Origin: Luidia sarsii
Lineage: Eukaryota; Echinodermata; Asteroidea; Paxillosida; Luidiidae
Length of the DNA stretch: 64,000 nt
Direction: 5' to 3'
Assembly: GCA_949987565.1 (NCBI GenBank)
Contig: OX465102.1
Coordinates: 13,058,216 to 13,122,215 of the forward strand
Shown here: positions 34,501 to 46,500 of the stretch, one piece after another
Layout of the letters: the number at the start of each line of letters is the position of its first letter
Numbering within the stretch: position 1 is the first letter of the stretch
The notes under the pieces: generated by a model
Database searches by the model: none
What the model was told of the DNA's origin: nothing
Seen by the model: the letters and a program-made list of their open reading frames with translations, nothing else
Made by a program: the position numbers and the translations under genes

Positions 34501-37500
34501 GGTGATCTGATAAGGCTTTGCTGCACCCTGCATATATTGAATAGTGCCATGGACTGATCAGAGTGTATGGCAAACTGTACAGCTTGGGTGATTCAGACCC
34601 TCAACTCCCACTTAACGTTGATCATTTGTAAAGATAGCCCTGTAAGTCTGCCTGATGAATAATGACAGCTTAAGGAGAACACTTTAAAGACTTATCAGTG
34701 TGGAAGAGTGCGTAGATGAGCTATCGTTGCAACTTTGTTCAGATGCAATGATGAAGCATGGTGATTGTATCTGATGAAGTACAGTAGTTGTTGCTACAAA
34801 AAAGGTTAATGCCCTTTTCAGGCTAGATTTTCAGTGCTGTCTAGAAGTTACTATTATCTTGTTGATTTTGTGTGCTGGTAGCATTCATATCTAAATACCA
34901 AAAATACATACATATATCTTGCTGCATCATGCCATTTCTGTAGTTTCATTTCAATAGAGGCCAGTGGTCCATAGGCATATAAACACGCAGGATTGCATGG
35001 TAGCATTATCACCAGTTATCAATCAGATCCTGACAGTCTGCACCAGTGTACAGAAGTTAAGAACTGACTGAGAAGTGCAGTACCGTACTGCATACATGTA
35101 CAATGTACATGTACTAGTCTAGTGGTAGATGACGCAGTGGTTTGTTTACAAGTCTGCTTTTCCTGTGGAGGTCCCCCGGCTCATCCAACATGTACATAAA
35201 GGAAAGTACAGATGTCAACAAAGACTGGTGTCATTGGCCCTGAGGTCTGTATGGGGCGCTGACCACTTCACCCCTGACCTGGGCCGCTGAGAGACCCTTG
35301 AAAGCCTCTGATTGCCACTCACCATGGCACTCTCAGGAGAACAGGCTTAGCTTGAACCTTTAACTCTGAAACGGGTCCAGAACATGTGTTGGAAGAACAT
35401 TTAGTATCTTAAACTCTTCGAGTGTTATGGCAATCCCCTGTTCTACAGCGCTGAACCAAAGATAGTATCATGATGTGTGTTGCACCCATGCTATCTTTGA
35501 GGAAACTTGTGATGGTGACGATACTGTACAAAACTGCTGATGGTGACATCAAGTGACAGGGACCGCAGCCGTGTTTGTTATTCTCTCTGGCTGGATCGTT
35601 TGAGGATGGCCAATTGGTCATCGCATCCTGGTCCGAAACGTTGAGCTTGTACTCACCTCTTCTTCTCAGAAACGACAGCCCTTCTTAAACAGACTCTCCG
35701 CATGGTGTACCAGCCCGCAAACTCACAGCTTTATGTACAACACTTGTAAATGTACATCCAACTTTCAAATCTTGCTCATTTTGGATGTAATAGCCCCGGC
35801 TCTTTCGCGTGCGTTCTATCAGTGGATACCGAGAGTGATCAGATGCTGGCTTAATATTTCCACGGTGTGCTGCCGACATTGTCCGGCCAGCTGCAATCAA
35901 TTGTGCCGTACGTAGCGTTCCCAACCAGTGCCATGTTGATTGAGATTTTGGGTAATCACATTGGATAATGTGGGCCATCCTCGGATAATATCCTCTGGCA
36001 TTCCCCCTACTCCTCCTCCTCCTCCTCCTCAATCCGATACTGCCGTTTCCTCTCCGTCATCTCCCAGAGGAACTTCTGGATTACTTTGCACAGTATGGCA
36101 GTCAAATGAGTTTCTTTCTCTTTCTCTGGCTCCTTTTTTTATACTGGCTATGATGGTATTATTCCCCCCCCTCCTCCCCTCGCCCCAAAGGCCTGTTCAA
36201 TTAATCATCTCCTTTTTCTGTAAAAAAAAAAAAAAAATATGTGTCTCATTTGCATTTGCCCACAATAGGACTGTTCCCACTACACCAAATAAACGTGATT
36301 ATTTGGATTGCTATTTGAATCGCGATTCAAACTCCACTTTTTGTGCGTGTGGGGACACAATAAATGCGATTATTATTGGGATTTGAATCGCGATTCGGAC
36401 TCCACTAAGAGACTTTTTCAAATAGTCGCGTTTATTTGCGACGTGATGTGTGTGGGAACGCTCCGCTCAAATCGCACCGGTTTTTTTTTTAAAGCCCACG
36501 ATGCATTGCGCAAACATGGCATTTCCGGCCAGCAGCTTACTGCCAGGATGTGCAGCACAGGGTTTGTTTACTTTCGTCGGCGAGTCCTGCCATTCCCACT
36601 TGCGCAGCGCGACCACAGCGCGTTTATTTGCAACGCGATTATTTGGCCTACATGTACATGTATGTGGACACGACCAAAAAAAAAAGGTTTAATCGCGATT
36701 CAAATCGCGATTATTTTTGTAGTGGGAACAGCCATACTGAAACTAGTTGTCAAATTATCTAGGGCCTATTAGCCTATTAGCAGACTTTGACAAATTCCTA
36801 ATTACAGGTTCAACCCAATCATCCCATCATTGTATATTTCTTTCCCTGCATTTACATGACCATGCACTGTAAGTTTTCAGTACGTATTGGTCTCGACTCT
36901 CGAGGGAGGAAGACACTGCTGTCAAACGAATAGAGCATTCGTGTGCAGTGCAGACGGTTGCTGGTTCGAATCTCACTCGGACCAGAAGTTGGGAAATACA
37001 CTATCCACCTAGCAGCTGAATGGGTGCTCGGCTCTCTGAAGGGCTGGGGCAGGTTGAAAGGCAGCGAGGAGAGGAACTGGCCACCCTACCTCATCATGCC
37101 GTGGCCTTGCAAATGTCCTTCTTTAATAAGGCACATCCCATACCCTATAATGTAGTATTGGATACCCTGTTTAGTCCTCTACATGTACATAATGTACCTT
37201 GTTTTACTTGGAGTATTTTTTTTTGGGGGGGAGGGGTGTGTTTCAAAGTTTTCCCCGAAAATTGAGATTGACTATGGTGTGCAGTGCAGCTTGACTCCGC
37301 CACTCATGGGAACACTGCTCCGCCAGATCGGAAAGCTGCCTTTAACCCTCCCTGGACTACCCTGCCCACCTTTCTCTGGGGCTCCTCCCCGGCCCTATTG
37401 TACCCTGCAGGCATGTACCTGTTCCTGCACCTGTACCTCCGATGTGCCTCTGTGGGAGTGGGACCCTGCCCCAAACCCATGGGACTTAACCTGCAGGCCC

Positions 37501-40500
37501 CACCCTCTTCAGAAAGTTAACCTGCCATCCATCATAATGTAGGCCAACTATATAGACTTCCTATACTTTGTAAGGAAAGCAAAATTCCCATGCCTGAAAT
37601 GTGAACAACCTTTCTCAGTTGTGTAATAATCTTTCCCACTTAGGATTAGACTTAGGATATCATTATCGTCAGAGTAATGCATACATCAAGCATAAATGTA
37701 TGATTGATCGTAGGATGGGTTGCTTTGTGATGTCCATGTACATGTAGATTTCAAGTGCAAACTTTAAACCTTGTGTGATAAACTTCACACTGAGTGATAC
37801 ACATACATGTAGGATTGCAGGTTTAGACTGGACCACCCTAACCCTACCCACAACACTGACTCTAAACTTTAACCCTAACTGTAACACTGACTCCAACCCT
37901 AAGTTTCAAGTTTGGTAGAGGAACCTTGTGCAAACTTTATGATAGTGAAGGCTGAATTTTTTTATTTATTTTATTTTTTAATAATGATATGGTGTACCAA
38001 TGAACATGTGGTGTGCATGTACCAATGAACATGTACTGTACAGTAGTTATCTAATGTTTGATTTATCCCCCAAAATTTTCGATTGAGAAAACCCCAGGCC
38101 ATTTTTCCCAAGTGATTAAAGTTGACATCTTCCTGGATAATGTTCAAGCTAATTTTTTGTGTTTTCCCATGCTGGGAGAGGTCATCGTTCTGGCTTGACA
38201 TTTGGCTGACATTAAACATGATTGGCTTGCCGGTTACAACCTGCCATCATGTGCCATGGTTGACAAATTTGGCAATTCCCAAATGAGTGTGGTCAAGTCC
38301 CGGAGACCGAAAAGCGGGGTTGGAGGGGGGGAAGAGAAATGTTTCGCTTTTCAAATTCAATTTAGAGAATATCAGCTTAATCATAGCTTTAGGGGGGGGG
38401 AGGACCTCAAATCCAGTGCTTGGCGCTAGCAACCTACGATCACTTGTTTAGCAGGTGTGCATGTACAGGCCTGTTCTCTGTGATTCACCCCCATCGTGTT
38501 GAGAGGAGGAGGGTAGGGAATAATTGGAGGCCTTAGACGCCCCACAACCACCGCTCAATCCTCACCTTTCAGTCAAGCTCTCCCCTCCCTCTCTGAATAC
38601 AAACCACCCACCTCGGTTCCCATCCCTCCTTTGGTGCGATCAAGAATTTCCTTGGAGAGAAAGAGAGACGGTGGCGCTGAGAAGTACAGAGGGAGAGAGA
38701 CAGAAATAGAGGGATATCGCGATATTCTATCGGAACCTGAAATTTTGGATATCGAACAACCTTAATATGTACTAATACTGTACACATACTGCACAGTGCT
38801 ATGGGTTCCTCAGCCGTCGCCACAAAATCAACTGTGCATGCCATGTACATGTACATGTAGCTCCTCTATTTTCGCAGGAAAACACTGTCCGCACTCGACA
38901 GTCACGCTGCCGACGCTATGCTATCAAGGAAATGAAATAATGGGCTGAGATTTTTTTTCCATTGAGGGAAAGACTCAGTTTGGCCAAAGTTGCCGAGTCA
39001 ACATCCAGTGTTTTTTTCCTCCCCCCGATGCGTTGCTGTGGAAACTGAAGCCGGAAATCAGCCGTGAAATGCAGCCCCTTTGATCTGAGTGATGCGTGAT
39101 TAATTGAATACCCTTGAGAAAAGTCTCGCTTAGATTTGAAAGCAGAATGCCTTTAAGAAAAGTCCTACTAAGATTAAAACTAGTGATATACATACATACA
39201 TCGTGTACAAAAATGTTGCAAACTGCTTACTGGCTAGAATTACCAAAATAATCTCAACATTTAGTGGGCCTGATGTTTCGATCCTAGCAGGACCTTTCTG
39301 AAAACAAAAAAGGAATTGCTACAGATACATGTACAGTGCATGCAGGATAGAAAGACAGAATATCTTTGTTCCAGGAAGTTGAACAGCAATCCTCTACACA
39401 TTAATGACTCCTTATCTACGTATCCCAGTTTTTAAAGAAACAAATTCTCCAGAGTCAAGACCTACATGTATCTCTTTTCATTGCCTTCTAAGCCCTGCAC
39501 ATTTTTTTGTTTGTGCCTATTAGTGATCTTATTGTACAGCAATTTGATCTTAGGGGCTTCATAAATAACCTTTATAATTAGTCCTGCCAGAATCATAAAC
39601 TCTGTCCCTCTCATTTTCAAAAAAGCCAAAACAAATTGTTTCTATAAGGTCCAAAAAAAAAAGGCTCCTTCTATGAAAGTAACGTCTGACTCTCCTCTCT
39701 CCTTCTGCTTCTCTGAAATCAGTCAATGGGTCATCCGTGTCCCCCTCCCCTCCTCTTCCTCCTCCTCCCCTTCCTCCTACCAGCGGATCGAGTTTCTCGA
39801 AACGAAAGACTTTAATCCAGTCGAGAGGAGGGTCTCAGATGTGGAGTGAGCAAGCGCACTTGTCAGGTCTGGTGTGGGGGGGTTTCTATCAGATGAGTCG
39901 GGCACGATGTCAGGAAGCAGTCACCTTGGCCCAGGCCAGGCGGCTGGTTTAAAGGGGAAGGGAGGGAGAGAGGGACAGTGGGAGGGAGGAAGAGAGAAGG
40001 GGAGAGAGAGACAGACAGACATACAGACATATGATGACAACATCACCTCCCCCCCCCCACTTCAAATGAGCCAGACGCCACTTCAAAACTCTTTCCTGCC
40101 TTTTGTTGACAGATGTGGGCTTGAGCCCAAATAATCTGCCAGCTGTCTTCTACTGGAGCACACACTGATTGATTTTTTTTTGCATGGACTAATCTTGGGA
40201 AATTTAGACAGCCCCTCCCCCTTCTCCCCCTTCTCCCCTCCCACTCCCCCTCCCCCCTCCAAGCACTCAAAGTGATCATTCCAGACCCTAAGAAGAACGC
40301 GGAATGGAAAGAGCCATAGACCAATACACCCTTCCTCTGGATTTAACCTCTCGTCAAATAGTTGCCTCTTGATTTTGGTCCTTTGTCCGAACTTGTAAGA
40401 ATGTAAGATTTGTCTTCCATCATTTCAGCTACATTTGTACCGGTACAGTGTAGGATAGAGTAAACACTGTGGGTGATGCAGCGACAAAAATGTCTGCAGC

Positions 40501-43500
40501 ACTTGCAGCAAAAACAGAAGGAGCCAAACCAGTTAGTTGTTCCTGACACGGTGACACCCCCTATCCTGTCTGTTCCCTTAGTGTGGAAGACAGCTTGGAC
40601 ACCAGCTGACCGGGCAACCAGCTCTCCCGTCCCTCCTCCCTCCTTGGTCTCTGCCACTCTCTTGTGGCCTAACCCCAGTGTCCATGACTGTCCACAGCCC
40701 CACATTGCCTTCCCAGCTTCCCCCCATCTTTTCTTCTCTTTAGTCCAGTTTAACAGTGGAGGCACTAAATGGAACGCCAGGTGCTCCTATTGCCAGCCAC
40801 AGGTGTACCCACAAACTCTTGCACATTTCTCTACCTCCCTCCCCCCCCCAAGCACAACCTGCGCACAGCCTGCCCCTCTCCCGTTTCTGGCAACAACTGT
40901 GCCACGGATTGACTCATCCCCCCCTCCTAACACACACACACACACGAAACATCCTTTCTGCCAGGTACCCCAAGGAATGACAGTAGGGGGAAGAGTCGTC
41001 AGGCCCTCCACCTCCGGTTGCAAGGGACAGTCTCTTCGCTCCTAATGGCCGCCTTGTTTTCATTTGTCACGCCTTGTATGCCTCACCTTATCGCGCGTGT
41101 TATTTTTAAACTTGGAAGTGAAGGATCTAGACTCCTCTCCCGCCGCACATTAGGTCTTCATCAGCAGCTCCTTTTAACAGGGCCTGCAGTTCTGACACCT
41201 TGGAAGACTGCATGGCCCTACATGTATGCCCCAACACCACCGAGTCCCCGAGTCATCCTTCATCATACGATATTAGTGAGAGGCAAAGAGAAAAGGTCGC
41301 GACAGATAACCACCCTCGACTTAAATTACAGCAGGAGCTGCTAGTACTAGTATTAGTCAGACAGAGGGGTAACACGTTGTGTTGCATTGATTTTCAAACA
41401 AACGTACACTGTTTACTTCTTCCACAATGCTACGGTCATGCTACAGCCTATCCCCAACTCTGCAGAAGTACGATACCCACTGCCCCAAGGGCAGATTGTA
41501 TTTGACAGCTCCGCATGGCAGAGAAATACAAGTAGATCTATGACAACCAAGCTTCTTTCAATTAGCAAAGTGTATTGTGCTGAATCACATCACAGAGGAC
41601 CACTTTTCAGTGTCCCGTGGCCCACACATGGGCGGCTTTGAATAATGTGCCATTTTCAAAAGTTGCTGAACAATTGGGAACATGGGTATGTACCTCTAAA
41701 ATAAATCAATGTGTGCACAAGGGAGTCCATCCTGACACAATCAGACGTCTGTGTGACTTTTGTCTCTCTACATATTGTTTTGTGGCAGGCTGAGAAGAGT
41801 CTTTGTTTCGAACTTGGACCGTGTGGACAAATGTGGACATGTGGACTTGAATGGCCTGGCTCATAGCAACACCAGTGGTGCAAAATGGTTAAGAAAACAT
41901 TTTATACTGAAGCTGTTCTATGCAATAGTCCCCCAATTTGTTTAACCCCTCTTTCTCTCTTTCTCTCTCTCCTCATCTGCTGCAGCGTTTGGAGCCACCG
42001 CCGCCTCTGGTCTTTTTGGCCAGACCACCACATCCACCGCCCCCTTTGGCCAGACGGCACCCACGGGCACGGCCAGCGTCTTTGGGGCTGGCACCGGCGG
42101 CCTGTTTGGCAGCACCCCCCAGAATGGCACCACGGTCAAGTTCAACGTGAGTACCGAGTAGTCCCAGTTTGGTCAACTTCAACATCAGCGCTGATTAGTT
42201 CCAGTTTGGTCAAGTTCAATGTGAGCACTGAGTAGTCCCAGTTTGGTCAAGTTCAACGTGAGTACCGAGTAGTCCCAGTTTGGTCAAGTTCAACGTGAGT
42301 ACCGAGTAGTCCCAGTTTGGTCAGGTTCAACGTGAGTACCGAGTAGTCCCAGTTTGGTCAACTTCAACATGAGTGCTGATTAGTTCCAGTTTGGTCAAGT
42401 TCAACATAAGTGCTGAGTAGTCCCAGTTTGGTCAAGTTCAATGTGAGTACCGAGTAGTCCCAGGTTTTGTCAAGTTCAATGTGAGTACCGAGTAGTCCCA
42501 GTTTGGTCAAGTTCAATGTGAGTACCGAGTAGTCCCAGTTTGGTCAAGTTCAATGTGAGCGCTGAGTAGTCCCAGTTTGGTCAGGTTCAACATGAGCACC
42601 GAGTAGTCCCAGTTTGGTCAAGTTCAACGTCAGCACTGAGTAGTCCCAGTTTGGTCAAGTTCAACGTCAGCACTGAGTAGTCCATGTTTGGTCAAGTTCA
42701 ACGTGAGTGCTGATTAGTTCCAGTTTGGTCAAGTTCAATGTGAGTACCGAGTAGTCCCAGTTTGGTCAAGTTCAACATGAGTGCTGATTAGTTCCAGTTT
42801 GGTCAAGTTCAATGTGAGTACCGAGTAGTCCCAGTTTGGTCAAGTTCAACGTGAGTGCTGATTAGTTCCAGTTTGGTCAAGTTCAATGTGAGTACCGAGT
42901 AGTCCCAGTTTGGTCAAGTTCAACATGAGTGCTGATTAGTTCCAGTTTGGTCAAGTTCAATGTGAGTGCTGAGTAGTCCCAGTTTGGTCAAGTTCAACAT
43001 GAGTGCTGATTAGTTCCAGTTTGGTCAAGTTCAATGTGAGTGCTGAGTAGTCCCAGTTTGGTCAGGTTCAACATGAGCACCGAGTAGTCCCAGTTTGGTC
43101 AAGTTCAATGTGAGTGCTGATTAGTTCCAGTTTGGTCAAGTTCAATGTGAGTACCGAGTAGTCCCAGTTTGGTCAACTTCAACATGAGTGCTGATTAGTT
43201 CCAGTTTGGTCAAGTTCAACATAAGTGCTGAGTAGTCCCAGTTTGGTCAAGTTCAATGTGAGTACCGAGTAGTCCCAGGTTTTGTCAAGTTCAATGTGAG
43301 TACCGAGTAGTCCCAGTTTGGTCAAGTTCAATGTGAGTACCGAGTAGTCCCAGTTTGGTCAAGTTCAATGTGAGTGCTGAGTAGTCCTAGTTTGGTCAGG
43401 TTCAACATGAGCGCTGAGTAGTCCCAGTTTGGTCAAGTTCAATGTGAGTGCTGAGTAGTCCCAGTTTGGTCAAGTTCAACGTGAGTGCTGATTAGTTCCA

Positions 43501-46500
43501 GTTTGGTCAAGTTCAATGTGAGTATCGAGTAGTCCCAGTTTGGTCAAGTTCAATGTGAGTACTGAGTAGTCCCAGTTTGGTCAAGTTCAACATGAGTGCT
43601 GATTAGTTCCAGTTTGGTCAAGTTCAATGTGAGTATCGAGTAGTCCCAGTTTGGTCAAGTTCAATGTGAGTACTGAGTAGTCCCAGTTTGGTCAGGTTCA
43701 ACATGAGTGCTGAGTAGTCCCAGTTTGGTCAAGTTCAATGTGAGTGCTGAGTAGTCCCAGTTTGGTCAAGTTCAATGTGAGTGCTGAGTAGTCCCAGTTT
43801 GGTCAAGTTCAATGTGAGTACTGAGTAGTCCCAGTTTGGTCAAGTTCAACGTGAGTACCGAGTAGTCCCAGTTTGGTCAAGTTCAATGTGAGTGCTGAGT
43901 AGTCCCAGTTTGGTCAAGTTCAACATGAGTGCTGAGTAGTCCCAGTTTGGTCAAGTTCAATGTGAGTGCTGAGTAGTCCCAGTTTGGTCAAGTTCAATGT
44001 GAGTACCGAGTAGTCCCAGTTTGGTCAAGTTCAACGTGAGCACTGAGTAGTCCCAGTTTGGTCAAGTTCAATGTGAGTACCGAGTAGTCCCAGTTTGGTC
44101 AAGTTCAACGTCAGCACTGAGTAGTCCCAAGTTGGTCAAATTCAACAAGAACAGTCCCCAGTAGTCACAAAACTCATTGTGATGACTCTAAGGCGACAAG
44201 AACCTACATGTAAGACCTTATGATTGGTCCCAACTTACAATGGGTCATACCAAGTGCGGTGATAAATTGAGATCGCTCAAGTGTCTCCAAACAGATTGGT
44301 GAAGCAGTCCTCAGGCGAAACATTACTTCCTTCAAGCTGACATTGTGAGCCAGCAAACATATCATTTTCTACGATGAACCTCTTCTCTAGCATTAACAAT
44401 TTACATTGCCCTTATCCAAATATGTATATCAAGTCAGGAAAACTGACTTGGAAATTCCAAATAAGATTTTAGACAAAAATAGCAAGCTGAACTAAACTGG
44501 ACCGGGGATTTGGACCCGGGCCTTGGGTTTGACGTCCCGGCGCGGACTACAACTGAGCTTATCCAGCCCATGGAATGTTGGGCTGCAGGAAATGGCACGT
44601 GAGGCAGAGTCATTCACAGCCAACAACATGTTGCATTGTCTGCAAGCGTCTGGCGTATCATAATCCCACTGGCAGTTCGCAGAGGATGACTCTGTTGTGA
44701 TTCATCGCCTATTTCTTGTTGTTCAGCAGTCTGCACAACACTAGGTCTTTCCTTAGCTCTTGCTTGCTCTGTCTCTCTGTCTGCCTGTCTGTCTCGCTCC
44801 TCCCTACCTCCCTCCACCTCTCCCTCCCCTCCCTCCCCTCCCTCCCCTCCCTCCCCCTCCATCCCTCCATCTCTCCCTCCCCCTCCCTCCCCCTCCCTTC
44901 CCCCTCCCTTCCCCCTCCCTTCCCCCCATCCCTCCATCTCTCCCTCCCCTTCCCTCCCCCTCCATCCCTCCATCTCTCCCTCCCCCTCCCTCCCCCTCCC
45001 TCCCCCTCCCTTCCCCCTCCCTCCCCCTCCATCCCTCCATCTCTCCCTCCCCCTCCCTCCCCCTCCAGCCCCTCCCTTCCCCCTCCCTCCCCCTCCATCC
45101 CTCCATCTCTCCCTCCCCCTCCCTCCCTCCATCTCTCCCTCCCCTCCCTCCATCCCTCCCTTTGTTTTGTCTGTCTGTTTAATAGTGTGTTTGTTTGTCT
45201 GTTTGTAAAAAAAACGAAATGACTTTTGGTATCCAACTTTGTTTTAGAAACATCAAGAAAAGCCATTTCATTGTCAGTTCAGCCCAGACAGAGCCAAGAT
45301 TCTCCTTATAACCGTTCCATGTCTTTCTTCTTTCTGGCACATCTACATGTACATGTACATGTACTTCCCCCTCCCATTGAGACCTACCATGCCTACATTT
45401 ACACATAGGCAGCATGTAAAGATAATTGCGTGTGAGACGATGTGGTCTGGAGCGGAGGGGGAGGGGGAGGGGAGGAACCGGCAGGAGTGTTGCTGCAAAT
45501 GGAGCATGCGTGTGCGTGCGTTGTATGTGTTAGGGCGGATGTGGGTGAAATGAATGTGCAATTCCACCTCCCACCCCCAACCCCACCTCCCATGCTGCCA
45601 CAAACTGTCTCAAACTGATGATTTATTGGGTGCCCTTAGGGAGCAGGGTGACCCTATGTAACTGTAGGTCTGCAAGTCTGATGATTTGTACTGCTTCATT
45701 GGCAGGGTAGACATGGGGGTGGGGGTTGAAGAAGGGGGATGTGAAATAGAAATGGGGTTGAGTTGACCCGAGTCAGCAGAAGTTGAATACTGAAGTTGAA
45801 AGCCAAAGGCTGTCCGCATGTTTGCTGTCCGTATAGCTAACGCTGCTTGCTTTTGTCTTTGTTGCTATTGCTGCTGGTGCTGGCATTTTTTTTGGCTGCC
45901 AAAACATTGAGTTGCTGGCTCTTTTCAGCGCCATACTAAATGTACATCTCTTCTTAAGAGATGATATACAAACATCCAACTTATTGCAATTGCTGTTGGT
46001 TGGCACTGTTGCATTTGCTACTCTTGCTGAGGTACATGTAACTGAGGTTTTTCGTTGCTGTTGCTGTTAATGCTGCTGTTGTTGTTATGGCTGCTTTTGC
46101 TGTTGTGTGCTGTTATTGCTGCTGCTGGTTGCTGATATTGCTACTGCTGCTACAGCTACCACATGTACATGTACACGTACATGTTGTTGCTGCCATTCCT
46201 GAAATTCCCATTGCTGTAATACTGCTGTTGCTCCCACCCCAGTTGCCAATGCTGCTGCTGTTGTGGATGCTATCGGTTCTTTTCTTTTTTCTGCTGCTCC
46301 TGCTACTACTGTTCTCTGTTTCATTATACTTTGCATCTAACACAGCCTAAAGCTCCAAAATTGCACACACCTTTTCGGAGGCATCAGAAAATTAGCAAAG
46401 CAATACGGTAACAGTTTACCTGCCGCTAATCTTGGCTTTGTTTCTTTTCAACCTGTTCTTTCATAGCTTTGTTCTGTGCTCGTATTTATTCTGCAAACAG

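Larger units (their letters stand above)
36735..41985. other. NUP98 intron 3, right part
   Basis: Contains scattered TACATGTA words, a hAT-end fragment at 38705-38764, a Penelope-like inverted pair at 39150-39305 and pyrimidine-rich patches. No exon is supported. Confidence 0.45.

Noticed and set aside
40473..41045. 190-codon ORF in NUP98 intron 3
   Set aside because: Proline/serine-biased, no domain, and the phases of the neighbouring NUP98 exons need no exon here.
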